Below, piece after piece: positions 7,210-14,783 of a DNA stretch of 34,410 bases. Position 1 is the first letter of the stretch. Each line of letters begins with the position of its first letter. The position numbers were made by a program, and so were the translations under genes. Under the pieces are notes generated by a model. That model had not been told where the DNA came from. It searched no databases and was given only the letters and a program-made list of their open reading frames with translations. Location of the stretch: positions 1-34,410 of IMG/VR virus record IMGVR_UViG_3300017991_000256, one strand, 5' to 3'. Source of the stretch: a virus.

Positions 7210-8195
7210 GTCGTTGCTCCTTCCATCTTAGAGCGAATGGTGTGAAAGTGGGCCTCCGTTAGCTGCCCGGGGTCCGTTCCCTCGGGTATTGCAGCCCGCC
7301 GGAGTGCGAAGGTGCTTGGCCCTAGTGTCTCTTGGGCCTGCTCCCATCCGCTTCGCCCAGCACTGTCACCATCATACCATATTCCCACGCTTCTCGCCAG
7401 CTCCCCAATCTCCCGCACGTGCCCCGCGTAGAGCGTACTGGTCCAGGTGCAAACCACCCCCGCACCTGCATCCCAAGCCCACTTCCAAATCCGCAAGAGG
7501 TCAAAGAACCCCTCCACCACGTACACCCACGCCCCAGGGGCCAGCCGGTCCAGGCCGCCCACGTGCTGACCGCTCTCGAAGCCAAAGTAGTTCCAATATC
7601 TGGGCTCACCTTCGACCAGCAACCGCCCCACAGCCCCGACAAGGCCCCCAGTCGCCAGCCTAACGGGAAACAGGAGCCGGTCCCGGCCTGGGTCATACCG
7701 AAGATCGAACGCCCGTATGGTGGCCGCGTAGGGGACACGTCGCCGCAAGTAGTCCAAGGCCCTGGGCACGTCCCACACGCTTGGGAACCGCTCCAAGGCA
7801 CCTTCGTCCAGGGTGGGCACCGGCTCCCGCTCCACCGGGTAGAGCCACGCATCCGTGTCACCCATAGCCGCCCGCACCGTTTCCTCTAAGCTCAGCTTGT
7901 CCGTATCCAGCAACCGGGCCGCCAGCTCTTTCAGCTCCGGCTCCTTGCGTAGGTCTGCAAGGTTGTCCACAAGCTCCCACAGCTTGCCCCGCTCGTGGCA
8001 GGCAAAGCACCGCCACCGCACCGGGGTCAGGCCGTAGCGGATGGACATGCTGGGCCGCGTGTCCGTGCCCGTCTTGTGGAACCACGGAGCGAAGGGACAG
8101 GGGACCATGACTTGCTTCTTTGCAGCACTGGGCCGCAAGGAGGCCGCGTCAAGCCCCAGCCGTGACAGCACTGGGCTCAGGTGTTCCCACTGCAT
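7206..8195 (-). CDS. DnaG-type DNA primase
   Basis: The product has 329 residues and should make RNA primers for lagging-strand synthesis. The start is the ATG at 8195 (MQWEHL), with GGAGGAG just upstream. An N-terminal CHC2-type zinc domain has C33, H40, C63 and C66 (CPFAPWFH, CFAC). The TOPRIM catalytic core has E228 in VYVVEGFFD and the DxD pair D275/D277 in IWYDGDSAG. At 329 residues it is shorter than bacterial DnaG and lacks an obvious C-terminal helicase-binding domain, as is common in phages. It overlaps the upstream gene by 47 nt and the SSB gene by 4 nt. Confidence 0.88.
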   Translation of the reverse strand: MQWEHLSPVLSRLGLDAASLRPSAAKKQVMVPCPFAPWFHKTGTDTRPSMSIRYGLTPVRWRCFACHERGKLWELVDNLADLRKEPELKELAARLLDTDKLSLEETVRAAMGDTDAWLYPVEREPVPTLDEGALERFPSVWDVPRALDYLRRRVPYAATIRAFDLRYDPGRDRLLFPVRLATGGLVGAVGRLLVEGEPRYWNYFGFESGQHVGGLDRLAPGAWVYVVEGFFDLLRIWKWAWDAGAGVVCTWTSTLYAGHVREIGELARSVGIWYDGDSAGRSGWEQAQETLGPSTFALRRAAIPEGTDPGQLTEAHFHTIRSKMEGATT

Positions 8196-8694
8196 CCCGC
8201 TCCTCCAAGTCCGGGGGCTCCTTGCCAGGGTTCGCTTCACGCCAGCCCCACCACCACCCGCCATAGAACCTAATCCACTGCCAATAATTCTCCCGCTCGT
8301 GGAACGGGTTGCTGTCCAAGGGCCTGCCCGCGTCATGGGCAAACCACCCTCGCAGATAGGCCCCGTGGGTGTTCTCCGTGGGGTGCTTCCGCTCTAAGAA
8401 GGCGAGCGTATAGATTGCGTGGCCCCAGCCGAACCACGCTCCGTCAAACTCCAGCCCGGAGCACGGGGGTGGATCGTAGCTCTTGCCAGCCGCCAGCAAC
8501 GGCTCCATCGCTTTGTAGAACCGCCGCCGCACGTCCTCCCGGCTGAAGTACACCGTCACCGGGCCAGTCCCAGGCGGAACCGCCCGGGCCACGCTTCTGG
8601 TTTCTTGCAGCCGTGCCAGCACCGGCCGCTCCGGTGCCTCCTCCTGGGCCTTCACCTCGGCAAGGCGTGCCCGTACCGCTTCCAGCACGTCCAT
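8149..8694 (-). CDS. Tryptophan-rich protein of unknown function
   Basis: The product has 181 residues. The ATG at 8694 is preceded by AAAGGAG. Residues 1-60 are charged helix. The middle is rich in aromatics (EFDGAWFGWGHAIYTLAF and YGGWWWGWREAN). The C-terminus overlaps the primase start by 47 nt. No family is recognised. It is the first gene downstream of the promoter at 8749-8777, so it leads a primase-SSB-polymerase transcript. A role in priming or helicase handling is possible, by position only. Confidence 0.7.
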   Translation of the reverse strand: MDVLEAVRARLAEVKAQEEAPERPVLARLQETRSVARAVPPGTGPVTVYFSREDVRRRFYKAMEPLLAAGKSYDPPPCSGLEFDGAWFGWGHAIYTLAFLERKHPTENTHGAYLRGWFAHDAGRPLDSNPFHERENYWQWIRFYGGWWWGWREANPGKEPPDLEERDAVGTPEPSAVTAGA

Positions 8695-8710
8695 CGCAGC
8701 TCCTTTCCGC

Positions 8711-8739
8711 CCGGCCCGTAGAGGCCGGACTTTTTCTTT
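8711..8739 (+). terminator. Plus-strand intrinsic terminator-like hairpin
   Basis: On the plus strand CCGGCC (8711-8716) and GGCCGG (8723-8728) form a 6-bp stem with a 6-nt loop, followed by ACTTTTTCTTT. The T-tract is on the plus side only. No plus-strand gene exists here, so it could stop antisense transcription entering the promoter just beyond it. On the minus strand the same hairpin lies in the mRNA leader, just before the ribosome site of the gene at 8694. Confidence 0.5.
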
Positions 8740-8748
8740 GGTTGCCCT

Positions 8749-8777
8749 ATTTTACCACAATTCCCCAGTCAGAGCAA
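8749..8777 (-). promoter_or_regulatory. Sigma-70-like promoter for the primase-SSB-polymerase genes
   Basis: On the minus strand TTGCTC (8777-8772), a 17-bp spacer and TAAAAT (8754-8749) fit a sigma-70 promoter, with the extended context GGTAAAATAGG. The same 11 bases recur at the 12259-12288 promoter. The site is intergenic, directly after the sulfotransferase-like gene stop, and leaves a leader of about 50 nt before the ATG at 8694. Confidence 0.65.
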
Positions 8778-8784
8778 CTCGGGC

Positions 8785-9501
8785 TCATAGCCCATACCGC
8801 TCGATCAGCCCCGCCCACCGCGTACCGTGTAGGGCGTTCACGGCCTCCGCGTAGTTCGTCACCACCTCGCTGAGCGGCTTCTGGCCTTGCAGGAGTGCTC
8901 GGCTTTGCACCGGCACCGGCCGCACGCCCAGGAACTCAAAGATGCGGGCCGTTTGCCCAGGCAGGTCCGCCACTGCGTCCTCGTACTTCAAGACCAACTG
9001 AGGGAAGGCTTGCCACTCCTTGCGGTCTTGCTGCCATAGCTGCCACGTCCGCCCTATGGCCCGAAGCATGAAGGCCGGGTCCACCGTAACGGTCACACTC
9101 TGGTCCGGGTCATCCTTGCCCCTCTGATGCTGGAAATAGCACCACTGCTTCCGTCGCTTGGCCACCTCCTTGCTCACGAACTGGGCGAACACGTTTTCGC
9201 GGTAGAGCATGAGCACCTTCAGGTTCGGGTGGGCTGTTCGCATGAGGCCCCGCATCCCCTTGAACTTGCCCACCCGGCCGCCATCCGACCGCTGTAGCAG
9301 AAGACCGTCCGCCTCGATGCCCAGCTCCTTGGCCTGGGCCGCCGTGTAGTAGAGTTCCTGGAACCAGTTCGGTCCCACCTTGTCCTGGTCCCTGGGGCTG
9401 TAGAATTCACCCCGGCACCGGATGGCCGGATGGGCCTCCAGAGCCGTTTGCAGGTAGTGGGACCCGGTACGCTTGTCGCTACTCAGAAGGAAGGGTTGCA
9501 T
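8785..9501 (-). CDS. Sulfotransferase-like protein (Stf0 / LPS sulfotransferase type)
   Basis: The product has 238 residues. The start ATG overlaps the TGA of the DnaB-like gene (TGATG). The N-terminus, LLSSDKRTGSHYLQTALEAHP, fits the PAPS-binding loop of Stf0-type sulfotransferases (xxSTPRSGSTLLCDLL), with R11, G13 and S14 conserved. LKVLMLYRENVFAQFVS near residue 95 fits the 3'-phosphate motif, and LVLKYEDAVADLPGQTARI resembles the later YEDLV...P segment of the family. It is the second of three sulfotransferase-like genes. Its sequence differs clearly from the one at 3888-4496, so it is not a recent duplicate. The substrate is unknown. Confidence 0.78.
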   Translation of the reverse strand: MQPFLLSSDKRTGSHYLQTALEAHPAIRCRGEFYSPRDQDKVGPNWFQELYYTAAQAKELGIEADGLLLQRSDGGRVGKFKGMRGLMRTAHPNLKVLMLYRENVFAQFVSKEVAKRRKQWCYFQHQRGKDDPDQSVTVTVDPAFMLRAIGRTWQLWQQDRKEWQAFPQLVLKYEDAVADLPGQTARIFEFLGVRPVPVQSRALLQGQKPLSEVVTNYAEAVNALHGTRWAGLIERYGL

Positions 9502-10802
9502 CAGTATTCTACCTCGCTGTCGCTGCCCACCGGGGCAAAGGTTGTCTCCTTGCCTAGCTCCAGGCTGTCCCGTTCCGAGAAGTCCATGCCCTTGAAGTCC
9601 CAGTGGATATTGAAAAAGGGCCGCCGCTTTTCGTCGGCCGCCGCGTCGCGTTCCTTGAGCAGGTGTAGCTCCATCACCCCATCCAATCGCTGGAGGTCCG
9701 TTTGGGCCAGCCCCAGCACGATGTCCGGGTTAATCACCCACTCCTTGCCGTACCGCACGTTCCAGGCCCGCATCTTGGTCCCGGGCTTCTTCTCCTTGCC
9801 CGTTTCGCTGGCGTCCCCTTGCTGGGTCGTCACAATCCAAGGCGGGCCGGTAGCCTCCGCCGCCTCTTGTAGCTGGGCCACGATTTCCACCGTGCTTTCC
9901 CACTGGCCGCCCGTGCTTGCCCCCGGGCGGAAACGGTAGCCGCCATCCACCACCACAATGTCAGGCCGGTTGTCAAGCGTCAGGGCCACCACGTCGGACA
10001 CCCGTTTGACCCGCTTCTTATCCGCAAACAGGATGTCGCCCTCGCCCTCCTTGTCCGCCGCCGCGTAGGTGGCCAGCTCCCGCTCCGTACCCTCCTCCAA
10101 CTCGCACCGGAGGAACTTGCCCCAGGGCACCCGGTAGCGTACCGCCGCCACCCGCCGGGCAATACGGTCATTCGCCATCTCCATCGACACGAACAGCACC
10201 CGCTTCCCACGGGCCAAGGCGTCGGCCGCCACGATGCAGGCGAACCACGTCTTGCCCGTGTTCTGCAAGGCTGTCAGCACGTGCAAGGAGCCATCCACCC
10301 ATCCCATGATCCTCTTGTTCAGACTGGGCCACGGGGTCGGCTGACCCAGTAGACCGCCCGTGGCCTTCACGGCCTCATAGTAGGCCAGCCGTTCCCCACC
10401 CGTGGCCCGAAAGCTATCCACCCCCACACTGGTCGAACGTGCCCGCAACCGCACGCCGGTTTCCGTGAGCAGCCGCAAGGCTTCGTCGGGCTTGCGTTCC
10501 CCTATCAGCTTGGACACCTCGACCACGCCGGTTTCTATGGCCTTGCCCAGGGTCCGCCGCCGGATCAGGTCCGTGATGTAGTCCAGCTTGTCCAGGTGCT
10601 CCGGGAGCAGGATGCCCGTCCCCTCCTCCACCTGGGCAGCCGTGGGCCATTCACCCCGCTCCCGTAGAAATGACATGGCCCATCGAAAGGCGTCCCGGGC
10701 GTCGCCAAACAGGTCACCCTCCCCCACACCCTGGGCCGCCAGCACCTCCATGTCACGCTCTACGAGCAGGCTTCTGACAAGCCGTTTGCCTAGCTCACTC
10801 AT
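9501..10802 (-). CDS. DnaB-like replicative helicase
   Basis: The product has 433 residues from the ATG at 10802, which overlaps the upstream stop as ATGA and has CAGGAG 5 nt upstream. An N-terminal helical region (1-120) precedes a RecA-type ATPase core. Walker A is LQNTGKTW (179-186), E208 lies in FVSMEMA (motif H1a), and Walker B is DIVVVDGG (D286). IVTTQQGDASETG resembles the H3 region with its Gln, and the core ends near IVLGLAQ. It should unwind the fork as a hexamer, loaded by the DnaC-like product encoded just upstream. The C-terminus is an acidic SDSEVEY tail like that of the SSB. The Walker A motif is slightly atypical (NTGKTW). Confidence 0.88.
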   Translation of the reverse strand: MSELGKRLVRSLLVERDMEVLAAQGVGEGDLFGDARDAFRWAMSFLRERGEWPTAAQVEEGTGILLPEHLDKLDYITDLIRRRTLGKAIETGVVEVSKLIGERKPDEALRLLTETGVRLRARSTSVGVDSFRATGGERLAYYEAVKATGGLLGQPTPWPSLNKRIMGWVDGSLHVLTALQNTGKTWFACIVAADALARGKRVLFVSMEMANDRIARRVAAVRYRVPWGKFLRCELEEGTERELATYAAADKEGEGDILFADKKRVKRVSDVVALTLDNRPDIVVVDGGYRFRPGASTGGQWESTVEIVAQLQEAAEATGPPWIVTTQQGDASETGKEKKPGTKMRAWNVRYGKEWVINPDIVLGLAQTDLQRLDGVMELHLLKERDAAADEKRRPFFNIHWDFKGMDFSERDSLELGKETTFAPVGSDSEVEY

Positions 10803-11383
10803 GCCAACTCCTGGGCAATCTGCCGCCGAAAATCGTATCCATACACCCGCACCGGCACCACCGCCTCCATCAGCACAGCCCCCAGGCTTGGGAACAGGTT
10901 CTTCACCTCCTCCGTCGTGTGCTCCGTCGTGACTATGGTGCAAAGCCTCGCGTCCACCCGTGCCCGCACAAGCTCATCCGCCAGCCGGTCCCGCCACTTC
11001 TGCTCCCGGGTGAGCCGTAGATTGTCCAGCACAAGCACCGGCACCCCCAGGCAGTGCTCCAGGATAGGCTTGCCGTCCCAGGTAGCGTCGTCCATCACCT
11101 CGCTGCCCAGGCTGCCCGCCGCCTGCCAGAACCCATAGACCCGCTGGCAGGCCGCCGCCTTGAGGCAGATGGCAGCCGCCGCCGACTTGCCCGTGGAGTG
11201 GATACCGTGCAAGAGCAAGCCCCGGGGCCGGGACACGTTTTCCGCAATCGCGTCAACGTATTCCCGGAGCCGGGGCTTCCAGGGACAGGCGTGGTCGGGT
11301 ATTGTGTCGAGGCGAGCGTGCCAGTGAACCGGAGGGATGCCCAGTTGCTTCAGGTGCTCCGTGGTCGTCTTACCCCCAGCCAT
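10799..11383 (-). CDS. DnaC/IstB-like helicase loader (AAA+ ATPase)
   Basis: The product has 194 residues starting MAGGKTTTEH at 11383, overlapping the initiator gene by 14 nt. Walker A is GIHSTGKS at 60-67, Walker B is VLVLDNL with D120, and IVTTEHTTEEV is the sensor 1 region. The size and order fit DnaC-type loaders that place the DnaB hexamer on DNA. It is followed by the DnaB-like gene with a 4-nt overlap, the usual pairing. The longer reading to 11434 adds a basic stretch inside the upstream gene without a better ribosome site. Confidence 0.85.
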   Translation of the reverse strand: MAGGKTTTEHLKQLGIPPVHWHARLDTIPDHACPWKPRLREYVDAIAENVSRPRGLLLHGIHSTGKSAAAAICLKAAACQRVYGFWQAAGSLGSEVMDDATWDGKPILEHCLGVPVLVLDNLRLTREQKWRDRLADELVRARVDARLCTIVTTEHTTEEVKNLFPSLGAVLMEAVVPVRVYGYDFRRQIAQELA

Positions 11384-12251
11384 AGTCTTTCTCAGCCTCC
11401 CTTGCCGCTTCGCGTTTGCCCGCTTCCGTGGCACCGTGGAACCCGTGCTCCTGGGCCTGCCTCATACGCTCGAAGAATGTCTTGCTGCCCAGCACGCCCA
11501 GGGATGGGCGTTCACCGGCTGGCAGGCGTAGCAGGTCCCGCACAGCCTCCCAGTTCCCGAACACCCAATCCAGGAAGCGGAACAGGGTGATTTCGTTGTG
11601 CCCCACGTACCCCAAGGCCCGCCCCAGGTACACGTGAGCCATCTTCAGGTTCGCCCGCCCCTTCACGTCAGGTGGGGTTTCCCCGTACCGCTTGCGATAG
11701 CTGGCCGCGTAGTGGTCCCGGAGCTTCTTGATCGTGCCCGGCAGCACTTGGCCAAGGCCGAACACTTTGGCCGCCACCGCCCGCTCCATGCCCTCGTCGG
11801 CCGGTAGCCTATCAGGCCCGTGTCGCCCCGCTGTCGCGGACTTCGCCTTGGGGGTACTGGCAGCCGCCCCCTCCCCCTTGGCCTTGCGTAGCACAGCGTC
11901 AGCCGCCGAGGAATGGATGATTTGAGTAGGCTCCGCGTCAGCATACCACCGCACACCCGTGTCCGTGCCAAACTCCCCAAGCACAGCCACGCCGCCCCGC
12001 ACCTGCATCCAGCCCCGCCGCCGCAACTCGTCAAACCGCCGCTCCGCCGTGAGTGGCGGGATGCCCAGGGCGACCGCACACGTGTGCGGTTCAAGGCTGG
12101 TCGCCAGCTTGCCGCGTTGCCGGAACAGCTTGACGGCCGGGGTGCCCGCCAGTGCTATGTCCGCACGGAGCAAGAGGTACACCATCAGGGTTTCGGCCCC
12201 CACGCCCTTGGCAGCGTCGGAGCGTAGGAATTTCGCTAGGTTCTGGTCCAT
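11370..12251 (-). CDS. Replication initiator-like protein with winged helix
   Basis: The product has 293 residues starting MDQNLAKFLR at 12251. Residues 1-90 resemble a winged helix-turn-helix: GAETLMVYLLLRADIAL, then LGIPPLTAERRFDELRRRGW as a recognition helix, then a VRGGVAVLGEF hairpin. After a low-complexity linker the C-terminal half (DHYAASYRKRYG, FLDWVFGNWEAVRDLLRLP) is helical, like the helicase-loader-contacting parts of phage replication organisers. Its place directly before DnaC-like and DnaB-like genes supports initiator function. There is no strong ribosome site; a promoter -10 element ends 7 nt before the ATG, so the mRNA may be leaderless. A copy of the repeated palindrome lies inside, at the HTCA codons. 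Confidence 0.68.
   Translation of the reverse strand: MDQNLAKFLRSDAAKGVGAETLMVYLLLRADIALAGTPAVKLFRQRGKLATSLEPHTCAVALGIPPLTAERRFDELRRRGWMQVRGGVAVLGEFGTDTGVRWYADAEPTQIIHSSAADAVLRKAKGEGAAASTPKAKSATAGRHGPDRLPADEGMERAVAAKVFGLGQVLPGTIKKLRDHYAASYRKRYGETPPDVKGRANLKMAHVYLGRALGYVGHNEITLFRFLDWVFGNWEAVRDLLRLPAGERPSLGVLGSKTFFERMRQAQEHGFHGATEAGKREAAREAEKDYGWG
12073..12090. repeat. CGCACACGTGTGCG palindrome, copy 2
   Basis: A perfect 18-bp palindrome, ACCGCACACGTGTGCGGT. It lies in the initiator-like gene, where it encodes P-H-T-C-A. This is a different reading frame through the palindrome from copies 1 and 6. Confidence 0.95.
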
Positions 12252-12258
12252 GTCGCCT

Positions 12259-12288
12259 ATTTTACCTTTCCCAAGGGGGGTTCGGCAA
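12259..12288 (-). promoter_or_regulatory. Sigma-70-like promoter for the replication operon, probably leaderless
   Basis: On the minus strand TTGCCG (12288-12283), an 18-bp spacer and TAAAAT (12264-12259) are followed by seven bases and then the ATG at 12251. Transcription would start at or next to the start codon. The extended -10 context GGTAAAATAGG is identical to the promoter at 8749-8777. It overlaps the stop of the hub-like gene, separating the late tail genes from the replication genes. Confidence 0.65.
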
Positions 12289-12289
12289 C

Positions 12290-14242
12290 CTATGCCGTCT
12301 TGGTCTTCACAAGGCTGGGGTTCCGCACGTACACCACGCCGTCCGTACACTCAATCCAGAACTTGTATGTCCCCTCGTCCACCGCCGCCACGTTGAACGC
12401 GACATTGACGGTGCCCGTGGCAAGAGCCACAGACGCCACCGTGGCACCGCCTGGGTCCTTGATTAGTAGGTTGCCGGAACCGTCGTCGGCGTCCGCCGTG
12501 ATGCTTGCGGTGAACGCTCCCTCGCTGAGAAACAGCTCTTGCCAGAAATTGCAGCCGTCGCGGACGGTGGCAATATGGTCCCCCACCCGCACGTCCCACC
12601 GGCTGTCCTTCTTCCAAACCGTGTCCTCCCCATCTTCGCTGGCCCCGTTGATCGTGTCACACGCGAGCAGGTTGCCGCTTTCGTAGGCCGTGTTCCCTAT
12701 GTCCTCAAAGCTCTCCACGGTCAAGTCCATGCTCACACTAGGAGCCGGGTCGTAGCCCAGCTTGATGGCTGCCAGCAACCCCGTCACCTCTTGGCCGGTT
12801 TGGGGCACCGTGAACGTGACCACTTGGCCCACGTTCAAGGAGGGCAGGTAGCTCACCTTCGTGGCCCACTGCTTCGCCTGCATCTTGCTTTCCTGATGCC
12901 GCCGCACGCCGACCTCAAAGGCCGTGTCCTTGTCGCTGATGTAGGGGTTGTCAATGTCCTCGTCCGTTTCCCCGAACTTGGCCGCTATGTCGGGGTCGCG
13001 GACTACGGTTTCCAGTTGCACCGGCTCCCGCTCGTCTTGGTTCTTGTCCGGGCTTTGCTTGCCCCCACCACCGGCACCACCGCCGCCCGGGTTGCCTCCG
13101 AGCTTGCGTTGCTTGGCCTTTTCCTTCTTTTCTTGCTTGCCCTTTTCCTTGCTGCCCCGGCTCCACTTGGAGATGGCCGCCTGGACGTTGATTTCCCCTT
13201 TGGTCCGCCCTTGGCGTTCCACCTTCACGCTCGCAGTTCCGGCCGCGATATAGCCGCCGCCCGGGCCTGCAATCTCCTCAGTCACAAGGCCGTCCGCCTC
13301 CACCGGGTTGCCCGTTGTCGGGTCTACGAGCGACCCCTGCCCCCAGCTATAATGAGCGTCGCTATTGTCAGCGTCCGCCCCATTGCCATCCAGGCGGTTC
13401 TTCGTCAGCACGCCCGGGACGCCCTTGCCGACCACAATACACTTCTCCACGCCGCCCTTGCCGGGCCTGCCACCCCCGCCCTTCGGTGTCTTGCTGTCCG
13501 GCCGCTTGCTGTCGCCCAGGTCCTTTTCACCACAGTCGTGGTCAGGGCTTTGCATCTTGCCACGGACGCGGACGTTGCTGGGCATACCGCCGCCACCGCT
13601 GCCACCCTCTACCGCACGGCTCCGCCGGGCATCTTGCACCGCCTGGGGTGGGATCACCAAGTCCACCGCCGAATTGTGGTCCTTCCAGGCGGTGGCCACT
13701 AGCTTGCCCGTCCGGTCCACGTAGAGGTCACTCTTGGCCGCCGTGGCAACCCGCCCCATCTCCTCCAGCAGATTGTCCCCGCTGACGGAGTTGTAGCTCT
13801 GGGGGTTTGTGTTCATGCCGCTGAAATCGTACAGCCCGGAAGGCAGGCCGCCGCTTTCCCCCGCGAGGCCCTCCATCACGCCCTGCCCGCCGCCGCTTTG
13901 CTTCTCCGTGTTCACGGGCTTGTCGCCCAGGCGTGACGCGAAGCTGGATACCTTGCAGGCCCGGGCCTGCTCGCTGATAGCCGTGTTCGTGTCAATGCCC
14001 GTGACCAGCCCGTACACCCACCGCACAGTCCCTTCCCACAGCCCGCCGTCAGGCGTGCCGTCCAGCACCGTGGCAACCGCCTCAAGGTAGATTTGGACGG
14101 GCTTGCCCAGGTAGGCGTCCTCCGTCCACTTGTCTTCCTCGTCCGTGAGGTTGAACGACGCGGAGTAGCTGCCCCGCATATTCACGTCCACGGACCAGTT
14201 CAGAAGGTCGTTGTCAAAGGTTGCGTCAGGCGGGCAGCTCAT
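12290..14242 (-). CDS. Tail hub/baseplate-like protein with low-complexity linkers
   Basis: The product has 650 residues. The N-terminus (LLNWSVDVNMRGSYSASFNL, then a beta-rich part with GLVTGIDT) fits phage tail hub proteins of the gp27 type; SGDNLLEEMGRVATAAKSDLYVDRTGKLVA also suits such a domain. Residues about 200-430 hold glycine/lysine-rich linkers (GGGGRPGKGG, GGNPGGGGAGGGGKQ) around a short beta segment. A conserved-looking segment near 450-520 contains LNVGQVVTFTVPQTGQEVTGLL. The last 120 residues look like a beta sandwich (SITADADDGSGNLLIKDPGG). GGGAGG lies 7 nt before the ATG, and the start overlaps the methyltransferase gene by 17 nt. It is probably a virion tip component; the specific role is uncertain. 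Confidence 0.55.
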   Translation of the reverse strand: MSCPPDATFDNDLLNWSVDVNMRGSYSASFNLTDEEDKWTEDAYLGKPVQIYLEAVATVLDGTPDGGLWEGTVRWVYGLVTGIDTNTAISEQARACKVSSFASRLGDKPVNTEKQSGGGQGVMEGLAGESGGLPSGLYDFSGMNTNPQSYNSVSGDNLLEEMGRVATAAKSDLYVDRTGKLVATAWKDHNSAVDLVIPPQAVQDARRSRAVEGGSGGGGMPSNVRVRGKMQSPDHDCGEKDLGDSKRPDSKTPKGGGGRPGKGGVEKCIVVGKGVPGVLTKNRLDGNGADADNSDAHYSWGQGSLVDPTTGNPVEADGLVTEEIAGPGGGYIAAGTASVKVERQGRTKGEINVQAAISKWSRGSKEKGKQEKKEKAKQRKLGGNPGGGGAGGGGKQSPDKNQDEREPVQLETVVRDPDIAAKFGETDEDIDNPYISDKDTAFEVGVRRHQESKMQAKQWATKVSYLPSLNVGQVVTFTVPQTGQEVTGLLAAIKLGYDPAPSVSMDLTVESFEDIGNTAYESGNLLACDTINGASEDGEDTVWKKDSRWDVRVGDHIATVRDGCNFWQELFLSEGAFTASITADADDGSGNLLIKDPGGATVASVALATGTVNVAFNVAAVDEGTYKFWIECTDGVVYVRNPSLVKTKTA

Positions 14243-14774
14243 GCTTCACCTCCCCCGGCTTCCGTATGCCGAAACTCGCAAACTCGTCCCGCTGGGTCAA
14301 TAGGTCCAGGGACACGCCATGCTTCCGAACAAAGGCGTGAACCGCCGCCTTTACGCCAAACCGCCGGGGGTGGTAATCGTGACCCATCAGCCACCCGCCC
14401 GGCTTGATCCTGGGCCAGTATGCCTCAAAGTCGTTGTCCACCTTTGGCCGGTAGTGATCCGCGTCCACGTACACCACGTCGAAGAAATTGTTCGGGAAGC
14501 ACGAGGCCGCCGCCGTGCTATCCGCCCGCAAGACGTACACCGTGGGGTCGTTGATAAAGTGTCGCACCACCGCACGGAACCGGCCGTTCTGGTCCCCCGA
14601 CGACCCGTACCACTTGCCCACTGGCAGCCACGCATCTATCAGGAACAACCGGGACGGTTCCAGTATGGATCGCAGGTGGCGTGAATAGGCCCCCTGCAAG
14701 ACACCCACTTCAGCCACGACCCCACCTTGGGGAAGGAGGCTGAGCATCGTTTTCCGGTTTGCTGGTCGTAGCAT
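14226..14774 (-). CDS. Class I SAM-dependent methyltransferase (Methyltransf_24-like)
   Basis: The product has 182 residues. VVAEVGVLQGAYSRHL (19-34) is the SAM-binding loop, ending motif I. LFLIDAW holds the ribose-binding acid D47. FDVVYVDADHYRPKVDND (98-115) and IKPGGWLMGHDY (123-134) are the hallmark of the Methyltransf_24 and macrocin-O-methyltransferase-like group, where the D-A-D-H and G-H-D residues bind a metal. Members often O-methylate sugars or glycopeptides. It closes the sugar cassette, and its 3' end overlaps the hub gene. The acceptor is unknown, but context suggests a glycan. Confidence 0.82.
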   Translation of the reverse strand: MLRPANRKTMLSLLPQGGVVAEVGVLQGAYSRHLRSILEPSRLFLIDAWLPVGKWYGSSGDQNGRFRAVVRHFINDPTVYVLRADSTAAASCFPNNFFDVVYVDADHYRPKVDNDFEAYWPRIKPGGWLMGHDYHPRRFGVKAAVHAFVRKHGVSLDLLTQRDEFASFGIRKPGEVKHELPA

Positions 14775-14783
14775 GGCTCCGTC

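Noticed and set aside
9183-9203. GCGAACACGTTTTCGC as a seventh palindrome copy
   Set aside because: It is an imperfect inverted repeat with a different core and arms, so it is not counted with the six.
12539-13702. Plus-strand open frame of about 387 codons over the hub-like gene
   Set aside because: It is a shadow of the glycine-rich minus-strand gene, with no recognisable domain.
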